64,000 nucleotides of DNA, taken from contig NHNY01000009.1 in the NCBI GenBank assembly GCA_002786065.1, positions 434,001 through 498,000 of the forward strand, written 5' to 3'. The DNA comes from Microcyclospora pomicola (lineage: Eukaryota; Ascomycota; Dothideomycetes; Capnodiales). Positions 55,680-64,000 of the stretch are shown here, in pieces. The number at the start of each line of letters is the position of its first letter. Within the stretch, counting starts at the first letter, position 1. The notes beneath the pieces are model-generated. The model made no database searches, was not told where the DNA came from, and saw nothing but the letters and a program-made list of their open reading frames with translations. Position numbers and translations under genes: made by a program.

Positions 55680-56634
55680 TTGATTGCGTTGGCAGACGAA
55701 TGATTTCCCTTGAGGTGGTTCGTACGGCAAATAACAGTTCGGACGTGGTGATGACCATGAATGTCACAACAGAGTCAGAGAAGCATTGTCGAGGATGATA
55801 ACAAAAGGCCGGACTGTCAACACTGTCGTAGTACAGCCCCATCATAGACCCCTGCCGTTGTCTGTTCTTCATGGCACACTCGGCCAGATGAGGGAACGTC
55901 GCGTACTGCTACAACGGGCTCTGCGTGGATTTGCACCACGGCCACGCTCGAGTCACATCAGCGGCCACACCACCATGTAAGCCACAGACGATCAATGATC
56001 CCTGAAATGTGTGCTGGCATAGGCGTGATCGAGGCATGCATTGTAACATCTAGCACTTGTTTGGTATGCGATCCTTGCCAGCCTTGCGGCATGCTGTACA
56101 TTGGCCTTGGTATTCGGGGGCTGGATACGGGACGACCGCCCGACAGACGAACCTGGCGAATGAAGGCTCATTCCCACAATCGAGCAATGAAGGTGTATTG
56201 GAGCTTGTGCATGCAAGGCTGGCCTTTCGAATTCGCCGCATGTCGCGACTCGTGAGGCGAGAACGAAGCGGCATCCTTGGACTTACCTTAATGATCCCGG
56301 GCGTCACTTTACAGCGTTTGAGGACTTGGCAGGTATCTTGGCACAGCTTCGTACCGATCGAAGCTTTCTGTGCTTTGTGAATCACTATCCGTACAGCTTT
56401 CCATTGGTTCACTAAGCGGGACCCGGCGATAGAGTATGCTTACATAAGGTTTAGCGCATCCAGGCCTATGGCGCGACACGATACCGCGCGTACAAAGGGT
56501 TCTTTCACTACTTTAGCTTCTCCACTAGTCGAGACAGCTTTCTTTTGTCACTCGTGGGAAGAAACATCTTCTTTACCTCGTCCAGTTCGTTGATCAGCCT
56601 AGATGAGCATATAGCGAGCGTCTCCGAAGTCAGT
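55680..56634. other. divergent intergenic region
   Basis: 955 bp that may hide the leader exon of the protease-like gene, for example near 55740-55775 where a short hydrophobic MVITTSELLFA ends at a GTACGA donor. No other feature recognised. Confidence 0.4.
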
Positions 56635-57519
56635 ATGCCAGCTCGCTTCCTCCCACGTATCAGCGTGGTCGTATGCATTGTTCTTGTTCTTCTGCTTCTC
56701 ATTACTCGAGGATGGGCACCAATAAAGGAGCGATATCACATATTACACGATGCCCTCAGCACACACAGTGATGATGCGCCGCCGGACGAACCGCAAAGTT
56801 CAAAGCCGGACGCTCCACTACTGGACGCAGATAGTAAGGCCATCATCATGGGCAAGCTACAGAAAGAAGACACGTCTTGGGTTGCAGAGTTCTTGCCAGA
56901 GTATGTGAGGTATCGAGTTTCGTGTGAAGGCTCGCTAATCACGCATTATAGCTGGGAGAATGCAATCTACACAGTTGATAACACCAGTGCCGAATTGCAT
57001 GCGGACGTGAACAAGGGCCGCGAGGCGAATCCTTACCTACTGTATATCATCAGCAATTACCACAGACTGCCCGCAACTATGGCGTTCGTCCACAGCCATC
57101 GTGATGGCTACCCAGGAGGCTGGCACACTGATGCTCTTAACTACGACAACGTCAACTCACTGAGAGCCCTGAATATCAATTTCGTGCAGAGCAACGGCTA
57201 TGCTAACCTCCGCTGCATCTGGACTCCTGGCTGCCCAGACGAGGTCCAGCCGTTCCGTGAACCTGATGCTGAAAACCGCACAACAGAATGGGCTTTCCCT
57301 GAGGCATGGCAGTACTTCTTCAACACAGATGTGCCGAAAGTCGTTGCAACGCCCTGCTGTGCGCAGTTTGCTGTATCGCGAGATCAGGTTTTGAAACGGC
57401 CGCTGAAGGATTATCAGCTGTATCACAAGTGGCTCATGGAGACGACGCTTGACGATGACACCAGCGGACGTGTTTTCGAGTATATGTGGCACATCATCTT
57501 TGGACAGGACCCGGTGTAG
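56635..57519 (+). CDS. DUF3431 type II membrane protein
   Basis: 294 residues from the first in-frame ATG (the upstream frame starts only with TTG). The anchor ISVVVCIVLVLLLLITRGW is followed by a Pro/Asp-rich stem and then the DUF3431 domain: YTVDNTSAELHADVNKGREANPYLLYII, AFVHSHRDGYPGGWHTD, LRALNINFVQSNGYANLRC, WTPGCPDEVQPF, ATPCCAQFAVSRDQVLKRPL and VFEYMWHIIFG. This family is widespread in filamentous ascomycetes. Its topology resembles Golgi glycosyltransferases, but its activity is not established as far as I know. It is the fourth type II membrane protein of this kind in the accessory block. Confidence 0.92.
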   Translation: MPARFLPRISVVVCIVLVLLLLITRGWAPIKERYHILHDALSTHSDDAPPDEPQSSKPDAPLLDADSKAIIMGKLQKEDTSWVAEFLPEYVRYRVSCEGSLITHYSWENAIYTVDNTSAELHADVNKGREANPYLLYIISNYHRLPATMAFVHSHRDGYPGGWHTDALNYDNVNSLRALNINFVQSNGYANLRCIWTPGCPDEVQPFREPDAENRTTEWAFPEAWQYFFNTDVPKVVATPCCAQFAVSRDQVLKRPLKDYQLYHKWLMETTLDDDTSGRVFEYMWHIIFGQDPV

Positions 57520-58935
57520 TGCGTCTCCCGCGTTCATCAAAGGGAGTCCAGGCTAATCTTTTCTGCAGTTGTCCAAATATGAATCAGTGCTGGCGCGACG
57601 TTTATGGTCGAGGGTGAGCTGCAGCCACTTCTCTGTCGTCCTCATGCCAGATTTTGGATCATCGATATACAGCACTCAACCTCATTTCAGGACTAAAGGG
57701 GATGTCAACACTTTACCCCACCGCGATCTTCGGCTGGGCATACCTCCAGCTTTATGCTGCGGTGTCGTAGAGTAGCAGCAACCGGCAGATGACCGCCAGG
57801 AGCCGTGCTTCGAACGAGGTTCACGCACATCGAAGTCCTTCCATTGAGGAGAGAGCCCACAGCAATCACCGGCCCTCGGTATTGTACAGAGCTGTGTTGG
57901 ATTGCTCCGATGACCTCTCACCAATGGCGAAAGCTCCACTTCGAGGCTGTATACTCTAGATTGATGACCAAGCGACAAGGCCTTCACCCCGGAGAAACAG
58001 GATCTACGCTTTTGACAGGGCATTCTGCCGACCATACCAAAAAGGTGTTTTCTTGGACCCGCATGGCTTACAGGACAGCTTCAAAAGATATGGACTTTCG
58101 ACCATTGAGAAGGGAGACACTTACATGAGGGATGACACCTCTGTCTATCATCTCACACCGCTGATCTTCTGCTTACCATGCTTGGAACACTCAGTGATTC
58201 GTTGCCAGCGGGTGCGTTAAGTGGCTCATCGTCCATCGAGAAGATGAACACAACAGAGAATCAGCCGCAGATTCTAACGTTATATAGAACTTGCTCCATG
58301 CTGCATTTCAGCTGCAGTCGAGTGAGACATCAGCTCCTTATGAGTGTCCATCGATATCTACTTACCTCATGTATTGTATACTGCTAAAGACAGGTCAGCA
58401 ACGTCATTCGTTTAGTCCGCTGGCTTGTTGTACCACTGTCTGTCTTTCCGTGACAGAACTGAAGAAGTGGCGGTTGCCTAGAGATATTAGTACACTCTAG
58501 GAAAACACGGAGATCCGTGCAAGCGGTAAACCCGGCAGCAATGTGCAGACTGAAGAGGCCGGACTACAACATATCTGCGGGGAAGAGGTAAGACTATTAA
58601 GTACTCCACTGCATCCTTTAGCCTACTGTAGCAGCGGAGACCGCACGCCCCGATCTTCCGCAACTAACGAGCAGGTCTGCGATCCCACGTCAGGCTGGAT
58701 TATTTGTAGCTACATTAGTGACGAATGCTGCAGTAAGCATACTAGCGATGACACGAGGGGTGTCGCGTGTCTCCATGTGCGGCTGCCGTTCCACCATAGG
58801 GACGCCTTATGCTGCCGAGGTCACTAAATCGAGCCGGATCCGAGACCGAAAGTCCGTACATATAATAAGCACTATTCATCCGCATTGCTGACATTAACAA
58901 TCGAAGCAGACAGATCCCTTCCAAAGACATTGATC
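57520..58935. promoter_or_regulatory. upstream region of the monooxygenase
   Basis: 1.4 kb between DUF3431 and the Baeyer-Villiger monooxygenase gene (both plus). No gene, RNA or repeat recognised. Confidence 0.4.
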
Positions 58936-60931
58936 ATGGCGACAACCATGGCTACTGCTGCACCAGCAACTCTGCCGGATCAGCTCATGCCGCAGCCAGA
59001 AACCACCACGCTGTCCGCGGTGGACACAAACGCTTCTGTGGCGACTAACCTCGATATTGAAGGTCTGACACGAAGATACAAAGAGGAACGAGAGAAACGA
59101 CTACTGTACAAGCCCCTTGGGGTGGAAGAATACCGTACGGTCGATGGTAACTTGTCACATTTCGTCAATGATCCTTATTGCGCTGAGAGCCCGGCACGAG
59201 AACCTGTTCAGGAGTCCTGCGAGACGCTCATCATTGGAGGAGGCTATGGCTCTCAGCTCATTGCTGTTCGACTTCTTGAGGCAGGCATCGAGAATATCAA
59301 GATGATCGAAAAGGGAGGCGATTTCGGCGGGACGTGGTATTGGGTGAGATCGTTATCGATCTGTGTTTAACTGCAAACCTCCCGCTGACACATCTCAGAA
59401 CCGCTACCCGGGAGCTCAATGTGATATTGAGTCGTATGTCTACATGCCATTACTCGACGAGACGCAGTATGTTCCGACTCAAAAGTATGCCGGTGGTGCC
59501 GAGCTTCTCGAGCATGCTCGGCGGATCGGTACCAAGTACGGCCTGTATGAAAAGGCAATGTTCCAGACAGAGGTCAAGACTCTGCGATGGAACGAGTCGA
59601 CCGCGCACTGGGACGCAACGACAAACCGTGGCGACAAGATCTCCGCACGCTTTGTCGTCTCAGCCGCAGGTCCGCTGCATCGTCCGAAGTTGCCAGGCCT
59701 GACCGGATTGGAGACGTTCAAGGGCCATGCTTTCCACACGAGCAGATGGGATTATGAGTACACCGGCGGCGATGGGTCTGGTGCCCTGAGTAAACTTGCC
59801 GGCAAGCGTGTGGGCGTGATCGGAACGGGTGCGACGGCCGTCCAAATCGTCCCTCATTTGGGCGCCACGGCGGAGCAATTGTACGTCTTCCAACGGACCC
59901 CATCGTCCATCGACGTCCGTGGAAACAAGCCAACGGACCCAGAGTGGGTGGCATCGCTCGGAGAGCAGTGGCAGACGAAGCGGATGGACAACTTCAACAT
60001 CATCGTCAACGGGGGCAAGCAAGACGAGGACCTGGTCTCCGACGGCTGGACCGACATTTTCCGCATGATGCTGAACGCTGGGCGCAAGACAGACGAAGAT
60101 TCCGCTAAGATGAACCCCGCCAAGATGATGGAAGCGCGCCAACTGTTGGACTTCAAGAAGATGAACCAGATCCGCGCGCGCGTCGACAGCATCGTCCAGG
60201 ACCCGGCAACCGCCGAAAGCCTCAAACCATACTACAATCAGTTCTGCAAACGGCCGTGCTTCCACGATGAATACCTGCAGACGTTCAACCGGCCCAACGT
60301 CACGCTGGTGGACACGCACGGCAAGGGCGTCGACTCGATCTCGCCGCGCGGCGTCGTGGCCAATGGCCAGGAATACGAGCTCGACTGCCTCATCTATGCG
60401 ACAGGCTTCGAGCTGTCGACGGCCTGGTCGCAGCGCACGGGTATCGAGGTGTACGGCCGCGACGGGCTGACGCTGACGGAGCGATGGCAAGACGGGCTGA
60501 GCACGCTGCACGGCCACAGCACGTCCGGCTTCCCCAACTGCTTCTTCGTCGGCAACCAGCAGGCAGCGCTGTCGCCGAATTTCCTGCACATCACGGCCGA
60601 GCAGGCGACGCATGTCGCGTACATGATCCAGACGTGCCAGGAGCGCAACGTGCGCACCCTCGAGGCGACCAAGGCGGCGGAGGAGGCGTGGGTGACGACC
60701 ATCTTGGAGGCGGGCAAGCGGCGCAAGGCGTTCAGCGCCGAGTGCACGCCGGGCTACTATAACAACGAGGGCAAGGCGACGATGCAGTCCGCACGCACGG
60801 CGTCGTATGGCGGTGGAGCGCTGGCTTTCATGCAGATCATCCGGGATTGGCGCGAGAAGGGGCAACTGGAAGGGCTTGAGCTGAAGACAGGGAGGCGAAG
60901 TGATGCCGAGCAGCTAGAAGACATCATTTAA
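58936..60931 (+). CDS. Baeyer-Villiger (flavin-containing) monooxygenase
   Basis: FAD/NADPH enzyme that inserts oxygen next to a ketone. Exon 1 (58936-59343) and exon 2 (59399-60931; 55-nt intron GTGAGA...TCTCAG) give 646 residues. After an N-terminal extension of about 90 residues the FAD loop LIIGGGYGSQLIAVRL appears at about 99-114, followed by [22 protein letters not shown], which spans the splice site. The BVMO fingerprint is FKGHAFHTSRWD, the W-D variant of FxGxxxHxxxWP. The NADPH loop GVIGTGATAVQIVP and the C-terminal YATGFEL with GFPNCFFVG complete the family. A 3-prime GC-rich stretch keeps long antisense ORFs open. It lacks an obvious biosynthetic partner, so a catabolic role (ketone or steroid-type substrate) is as likely as secondary metabolism. 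Confidence 0.95.
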
Positions 60932-61002
60932 TGTAGTATACTCGGTGAAAGAATGGTTCGTCGAGACAGCACAGCATTACCGAAGTGAAAATGTCCAATC
61001 CT

Positions 61003-62501
61003 TTACGCACCAGGCCCATTACTCAATCCCATCAACGCGCCTGCAGCATCTTCTTCTCGCTGCGAAGCACCATCTTGCTGTATCGGGGTGTTCTGCACAC
61101 TGCGTTGCTGCTCTCTCGCCTCGTACCGTGCCATCATTCCGTTGAGATAGTTATCGTAAGGGTCCTGGTCGCCATCGAAACCGCCACTACGGCCACTTCC
61201 AGGTGGAGATGGCGTCCGCTTCGACGCGGAAGGGGTGGCGTCGTCCATGTTGCGATCTCTCATGAGGACGTCAGCTGCCGCCAGCGTTCGTAGTCCACGT
61301 CGCCAATCCGGCTCGCCGCCTGACCACATCAGCCGTTTGCTCGGAGCGACATCCTGCTCCATGCGTTCGCTTACATGGGCACTTATCGTCTCTCGTAGAC
61401 GCTCGTCGCTGAGGCCACGGGCCAACTCCGACTCCATCACACCCTCGAGGAGGATTTCTTTCAACGTCCATTCTTCGCGGCGTTGTTGCTCCAGCTCTGC
61501 AATGTCGTGCTTCATGTCCTCGGCCTCTTTGCGCGCCCAATGCAATTGTCTCCGCAAGACTCGCATCAAGTGATCCGCATTGATGGAGCTCTCATAGGAG
61601 GTGAAGTGGATGTCAGGAGGGTAGTGGATCATAAATCCGGGCTGCCCAGTGATAGGGTGGTGTGCGGGAAGGTAGGAAATGTTATCATTGGGAGGGGAGG
61701 GCTCGACGGGGTTGCCGTCTTCATCATACATCGGTCCGATCGAGGCCGGATCCTCCACGGGCAGAACAGATGTCTTCGACGAGCCATTGGCTTGTTTGGC
61801 TTTGCCTTTCTTGCCCGTCGGAGCGGGCGAGTCTGCCGCTGTTGATGGTCCTGTCTTGATCTGTTCCGGCTCATGTACGGTTCGCATATGTTTGGCCAAG
61901 GCATCCGATCGAGTGAACGACTTGTCGCATTCTATAACACATTAGCGCCGAGCACATCGCCGCGAGCAATGCATCACCCACCTGGCAGCGCGCAAAAGTA
62001 TGGCTTCTCTTTGGTGTGACTCCTCATGTGTGCTTTGAGAGCATATCCGCTCGGATGGTTGCTCGTCTTCCGTTGACATTCACCCCAGAGGCAGACGTAT
62101 TTGGATTTCTTAGGTCCACCCGTTGGGCAGTGTATGGTCTGGACGTGCTTGACCAGCTCGTCATTGTTCAATGCCTCACCAATATCGCAGTCCAGCCATA
62201 AGCACAGCGTTTGAGCCTCGTCACGTAAGGCGTATTCGTTGTGCGTAGGCGATCCTGGCGCACTGCTCCAGCCATCAGAGGAGATGCTGATGTTATCTTC
62301 CTCCTCGTCTGGCAGTGATGATGGGGCCCGATCAAACGCCAATGCTGACGGCTGTGTCTTGCGACGCTTGGAAGGACGTGCATGCTGGTCGATGTCGTCA
62401 ATGCCGATGTGCGAAGGGGTGTCTGCGGTGCTTTGTCGTTCGGTGTCGGATTCGACCGATGGCGGATCCGAAAGATCTGATGATGCAGGCGAATCTGCCA
62501 T
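61003..62501 (-). CDS. C2H2 zinc-finger regulator (Gli3 / Iec1-like)
   Basis: Exons 62501-61982 and 61931-61003 give 482 residues. Ser/Asp-rich N-terminus with a nuclear signal (RPSKRRKTQ), then a GLI/YY1-like array: LCLWLDCDIGEALNNDELVKHVQTIHC, YVCLWGECQRKTSNHPSGYALKAHMRSH and PYFCALPECDKSFTRSDALAKHMRTVH. The last finger is completed only by splicing (intron GTGGGT...TTATAG). The C-terminal half has a conserved YESSINADHLMRVLRRQLHWARKEAEDM and a coiled coil (DIAELEQQRREEWTLKEILLEGV). The finger arrangement recalls fungal Gli3-annotated proteins and S. pombe Iec1 of the INO80 complex. That assignment is from memory of the pattern and moderate. Confidence 0.85.
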
Positions 62502-63594
62502 GTTAAGACCTGCGAAGCTGTTGTCAGAGGAATGGTGTATATCGACCGAAACAAGTGTGTTGCGACTGGAATTGTGACGCAGGAAACGCGAGAGTCAAGG
62601 TCAAGTCCTAGCTGGGCGCGGCCCGATGTTCCATGTTCGCGATCACGTCCGTGCGCAAGGTGTTGTTCTTCACAACTATTGACAGTATTGACGACTTCAC
62701 TCCAATCATTGCTACCATACTCTGCTTGACCGTACGACTGCTTAGTGTTAAGACGAGAGGACACTGCCAGAGTATTTTCATCGACGAGGAAGCTGATTGC
62801 TCCCGAGGCTAACGTAATCAACTACCATCCTGCGGACAGACTGGGTGGATTCGACGACATCGGTTCTACTACTTTCGCCTGCTAAACAGACAACGAATGC
62901 GTCACCCAAACACAAACGATACGACAGTACGCGGGAACCGATATTGCGGTGTCTGACACAGACGCAAATCCTATTCATTGGAATTTCATTTACCTCGACC
63001 ACCTCAGATCATAGAAAGTGGCGAACTTCACCTCAATCGACGAAACCATAGAGTGAGCCAGAGGCCTCCTTCAGTGAAGACCACTGCACCTGCAACTATG
63101 CTTGAAGCTAGATCGTCTTTGCACCTGCGGACTCTTTGGTCGGATCCGTAGTGCATCGATGCCGTCGTGGTGTAGTGTTGCCAGTCAATGTTCCAGTACT
63201 AATACGTCCCGGTTGATCACCCAGGTCGGACGGCGAGTACAATATCTAGGTAAGACACACTAGAAACCAGCACAACACAACATAGACACCACCGAATCAG
63301 TATATGAATCCACTATCAACGACTTACCCACGAATGCCGCCGCCGGCAGAAGGTAAGGTGTGGTTTGATTCCGATCTCGTGCTGTCGAACAACATCTGAC
63401 ATCATGACCGCATCATATACGCATTGGAATCACGTACTCGAAAAGGCTCATGCACACGATCAAAACACATTTCCTTTCTCTTTTCTTGTCATTGCCATAC
63501 CTTTCATCTTCTCAATTGCTTTTCTCTCTCGATATACCTTCCAATCCCCTAACCTACTTCACCTCATCCTCAAGAACACAGCCCAGACTTCAAA
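62502..63594. promoter_or_regulatory. divergent intergenic region
   Basis: 1.1 kb between the zinc-finger gene and the partial gene at the right edge. A pyrimidine-rich tract (63465-63545) precedes the latter's ATG. No other feature recognised. Confidence 0.4.
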
Positions 63595-64000
63595 ATGCCT
63601 CGCGCAGTAGCACCACCACCGAGCGGCGAGTTCGAAGTGCGACTGATCAAACCATTCTCTGGCCCACCGACCCACACCGTCGAGGTCATCGGCGAGCCCA
63701 ACCGCTCCGCCTCCGTCAAGGTCACCCAATACAGCAACAGCACCAAATCGACCGAGAAGACCGGCGACGTGCCATCGTAAGTCTCCTTCAACCTCCCCGT
63801 CCCTCCCCTCTCCCTCCCACTCGCGAACACGATTAACGCCCCCTCCCAGCGACGACGTCAACGAACTCCTCACCCTCGTCGCCACCCTCCGCGGCTTCCC
63901 GTCCCACAGCACGTCCGACATCTTCGGCCTCGACACCAAGCTCGAGTTCAACACGTTCGAGATCCAGTACGCCAACTGTGACGACGACTCGTCGACGGAG
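63595..64000 (+). CDS. conserved protein of unknown function (3' partial)
   Basis: Exon 1 (63595-63776) begins MPRAVAPPPSGEFEVRLIKP and is joined in phase by a 73-nt intron (GTAAGT...CCCAG) to an exon starting at 63850 (DDVNELLTLVATLRGFPSHS, then DIFGLDTKLEFNTFEIQYAN). That exon runs off the window end. The strongly biased, GC-rich codon use and clean intron indicate a real, well-expressed gene. I do not recognise the family; no signal peptide or membrane segment in the visible part. Confidence 0.75.

Noticed and set aside
56545-56634. Earlier start of the DUF3431 protein
   Set aside because: The frame opens with TTG; the first in-frame ATG at 56635 directly precedes the membrane anchor.
59660-60865. 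401-codon antisense ORF across the monooxygenase gene
   Set aside because: Shadow of the GC-rich coding strand; the plus strand encodes an unmistakable BVMO.
35144-60931. Secondary-metabolite gene cluster
   Set aside because: No PKS, NRPS, terpene synthase, DMATS, cluster-type Zn2Cys6 regulator or transporter. The oxidoreductases are scattered.
1-64000. tRNA, rRNA, CRISPR arrays, bacterial operons
   Set aside because: Scan for A/B-box-like tRNA ends and repeat-spacer arrays found nothing. Splice sites and gene families are eukaryotic.

Overview
The window is a gene-dense piece of nuclear DNA from a filamentous ascomycete. Genes sit on both strands and most carry 0-5 short spliceosomal introns (about 50-115 nt, GTRNGT...YAG). 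The gene set includes an SREA-type siderophore GATA repressor, a DUF3431 protein, an HsbA-domain protein and a fungal NIF3-like protein. Together these point to Pezizomycotina, and the overall flavour suggests Dothideomycetes (Capnodiales/Mycosphaerellales-like). The taxon is an inference; no rRNA or marker gene is present. I saw no transposon, tRNA, rRNA, CRISPR or origin.

Region 1 (1-34 kb) is a conserved housekeeping block. In order it holds ELP4 (5' cut by the window edge), CLP1, a CHMP7-like ESCRT-III protein, a large type II membrane protein that is probably a glycosyltransferase, MLH1 divergent from a disordered protein with a RAD51AP1-like C-terminal motif, a small hydrophilic protein, GMP synthase divergent from BCP1, and the Rieske protein RIP1 divergent from a macro-domain phosphatase. 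It continues with D-amino-acid oxidase, an OTU deubiquitinase, ribose-5-phosphate isomerase divergent from the NEDD8-E1 subunit ULA1, cytosolic prolyl-tRNA synthetase, SREA and TVP15 (six exons). Most gene models were confirmed by splicing exons across phase-compatible introns into recognisable family sequence.

Region 2 (34-61 kb) is looser and more accessory, with intergenic gaps of 0.5-2.3 kb. It carries two family-25 glycosyltransferase paralogues facing each other, a GT32 (OCH1/SUR1-like) glycosyltransferase and a DUF3431 membrane protein. It also has a membrane fatty-acid hydroxylase, a NIF3-like protein, a secreted beta-propeller, an ankyrin protein, a secreted-protein pseudogene with an in-frame stop, a small secreted cysteine protein, a GPI-type HsbA protein, a membrane-anchored aspartic-protease-like protein without the catalytic motif, and a Baeyer-Villiger monooxygenase. 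It looks like a surface/secretome and glycan-modification neighbourhood, not a classical secondary-metabolite cluster: no PKS, NRPS or terpene synthase is present.

Region 3 (61-64 kb) returns to conserved genes: a C2H2 zinc-finger regulator (Gli3/Iec1-like) and the first part of a conserved protein cut by the right edge.

The most interesting signals are: (a) the 197-bp shared promoter of MLH1 and the RAD51AP1-like gene, which carries two ACGCGT boxes 4 bp apart and suggests G1/S co-regulation of a DNA-repair pair; (b) the inverted GT25 pair, with identical intron positions and equal predicted length; (c) the non-catalytic aspartic-protease receptor-like protein; and (d) the broken secreted-protein gene.
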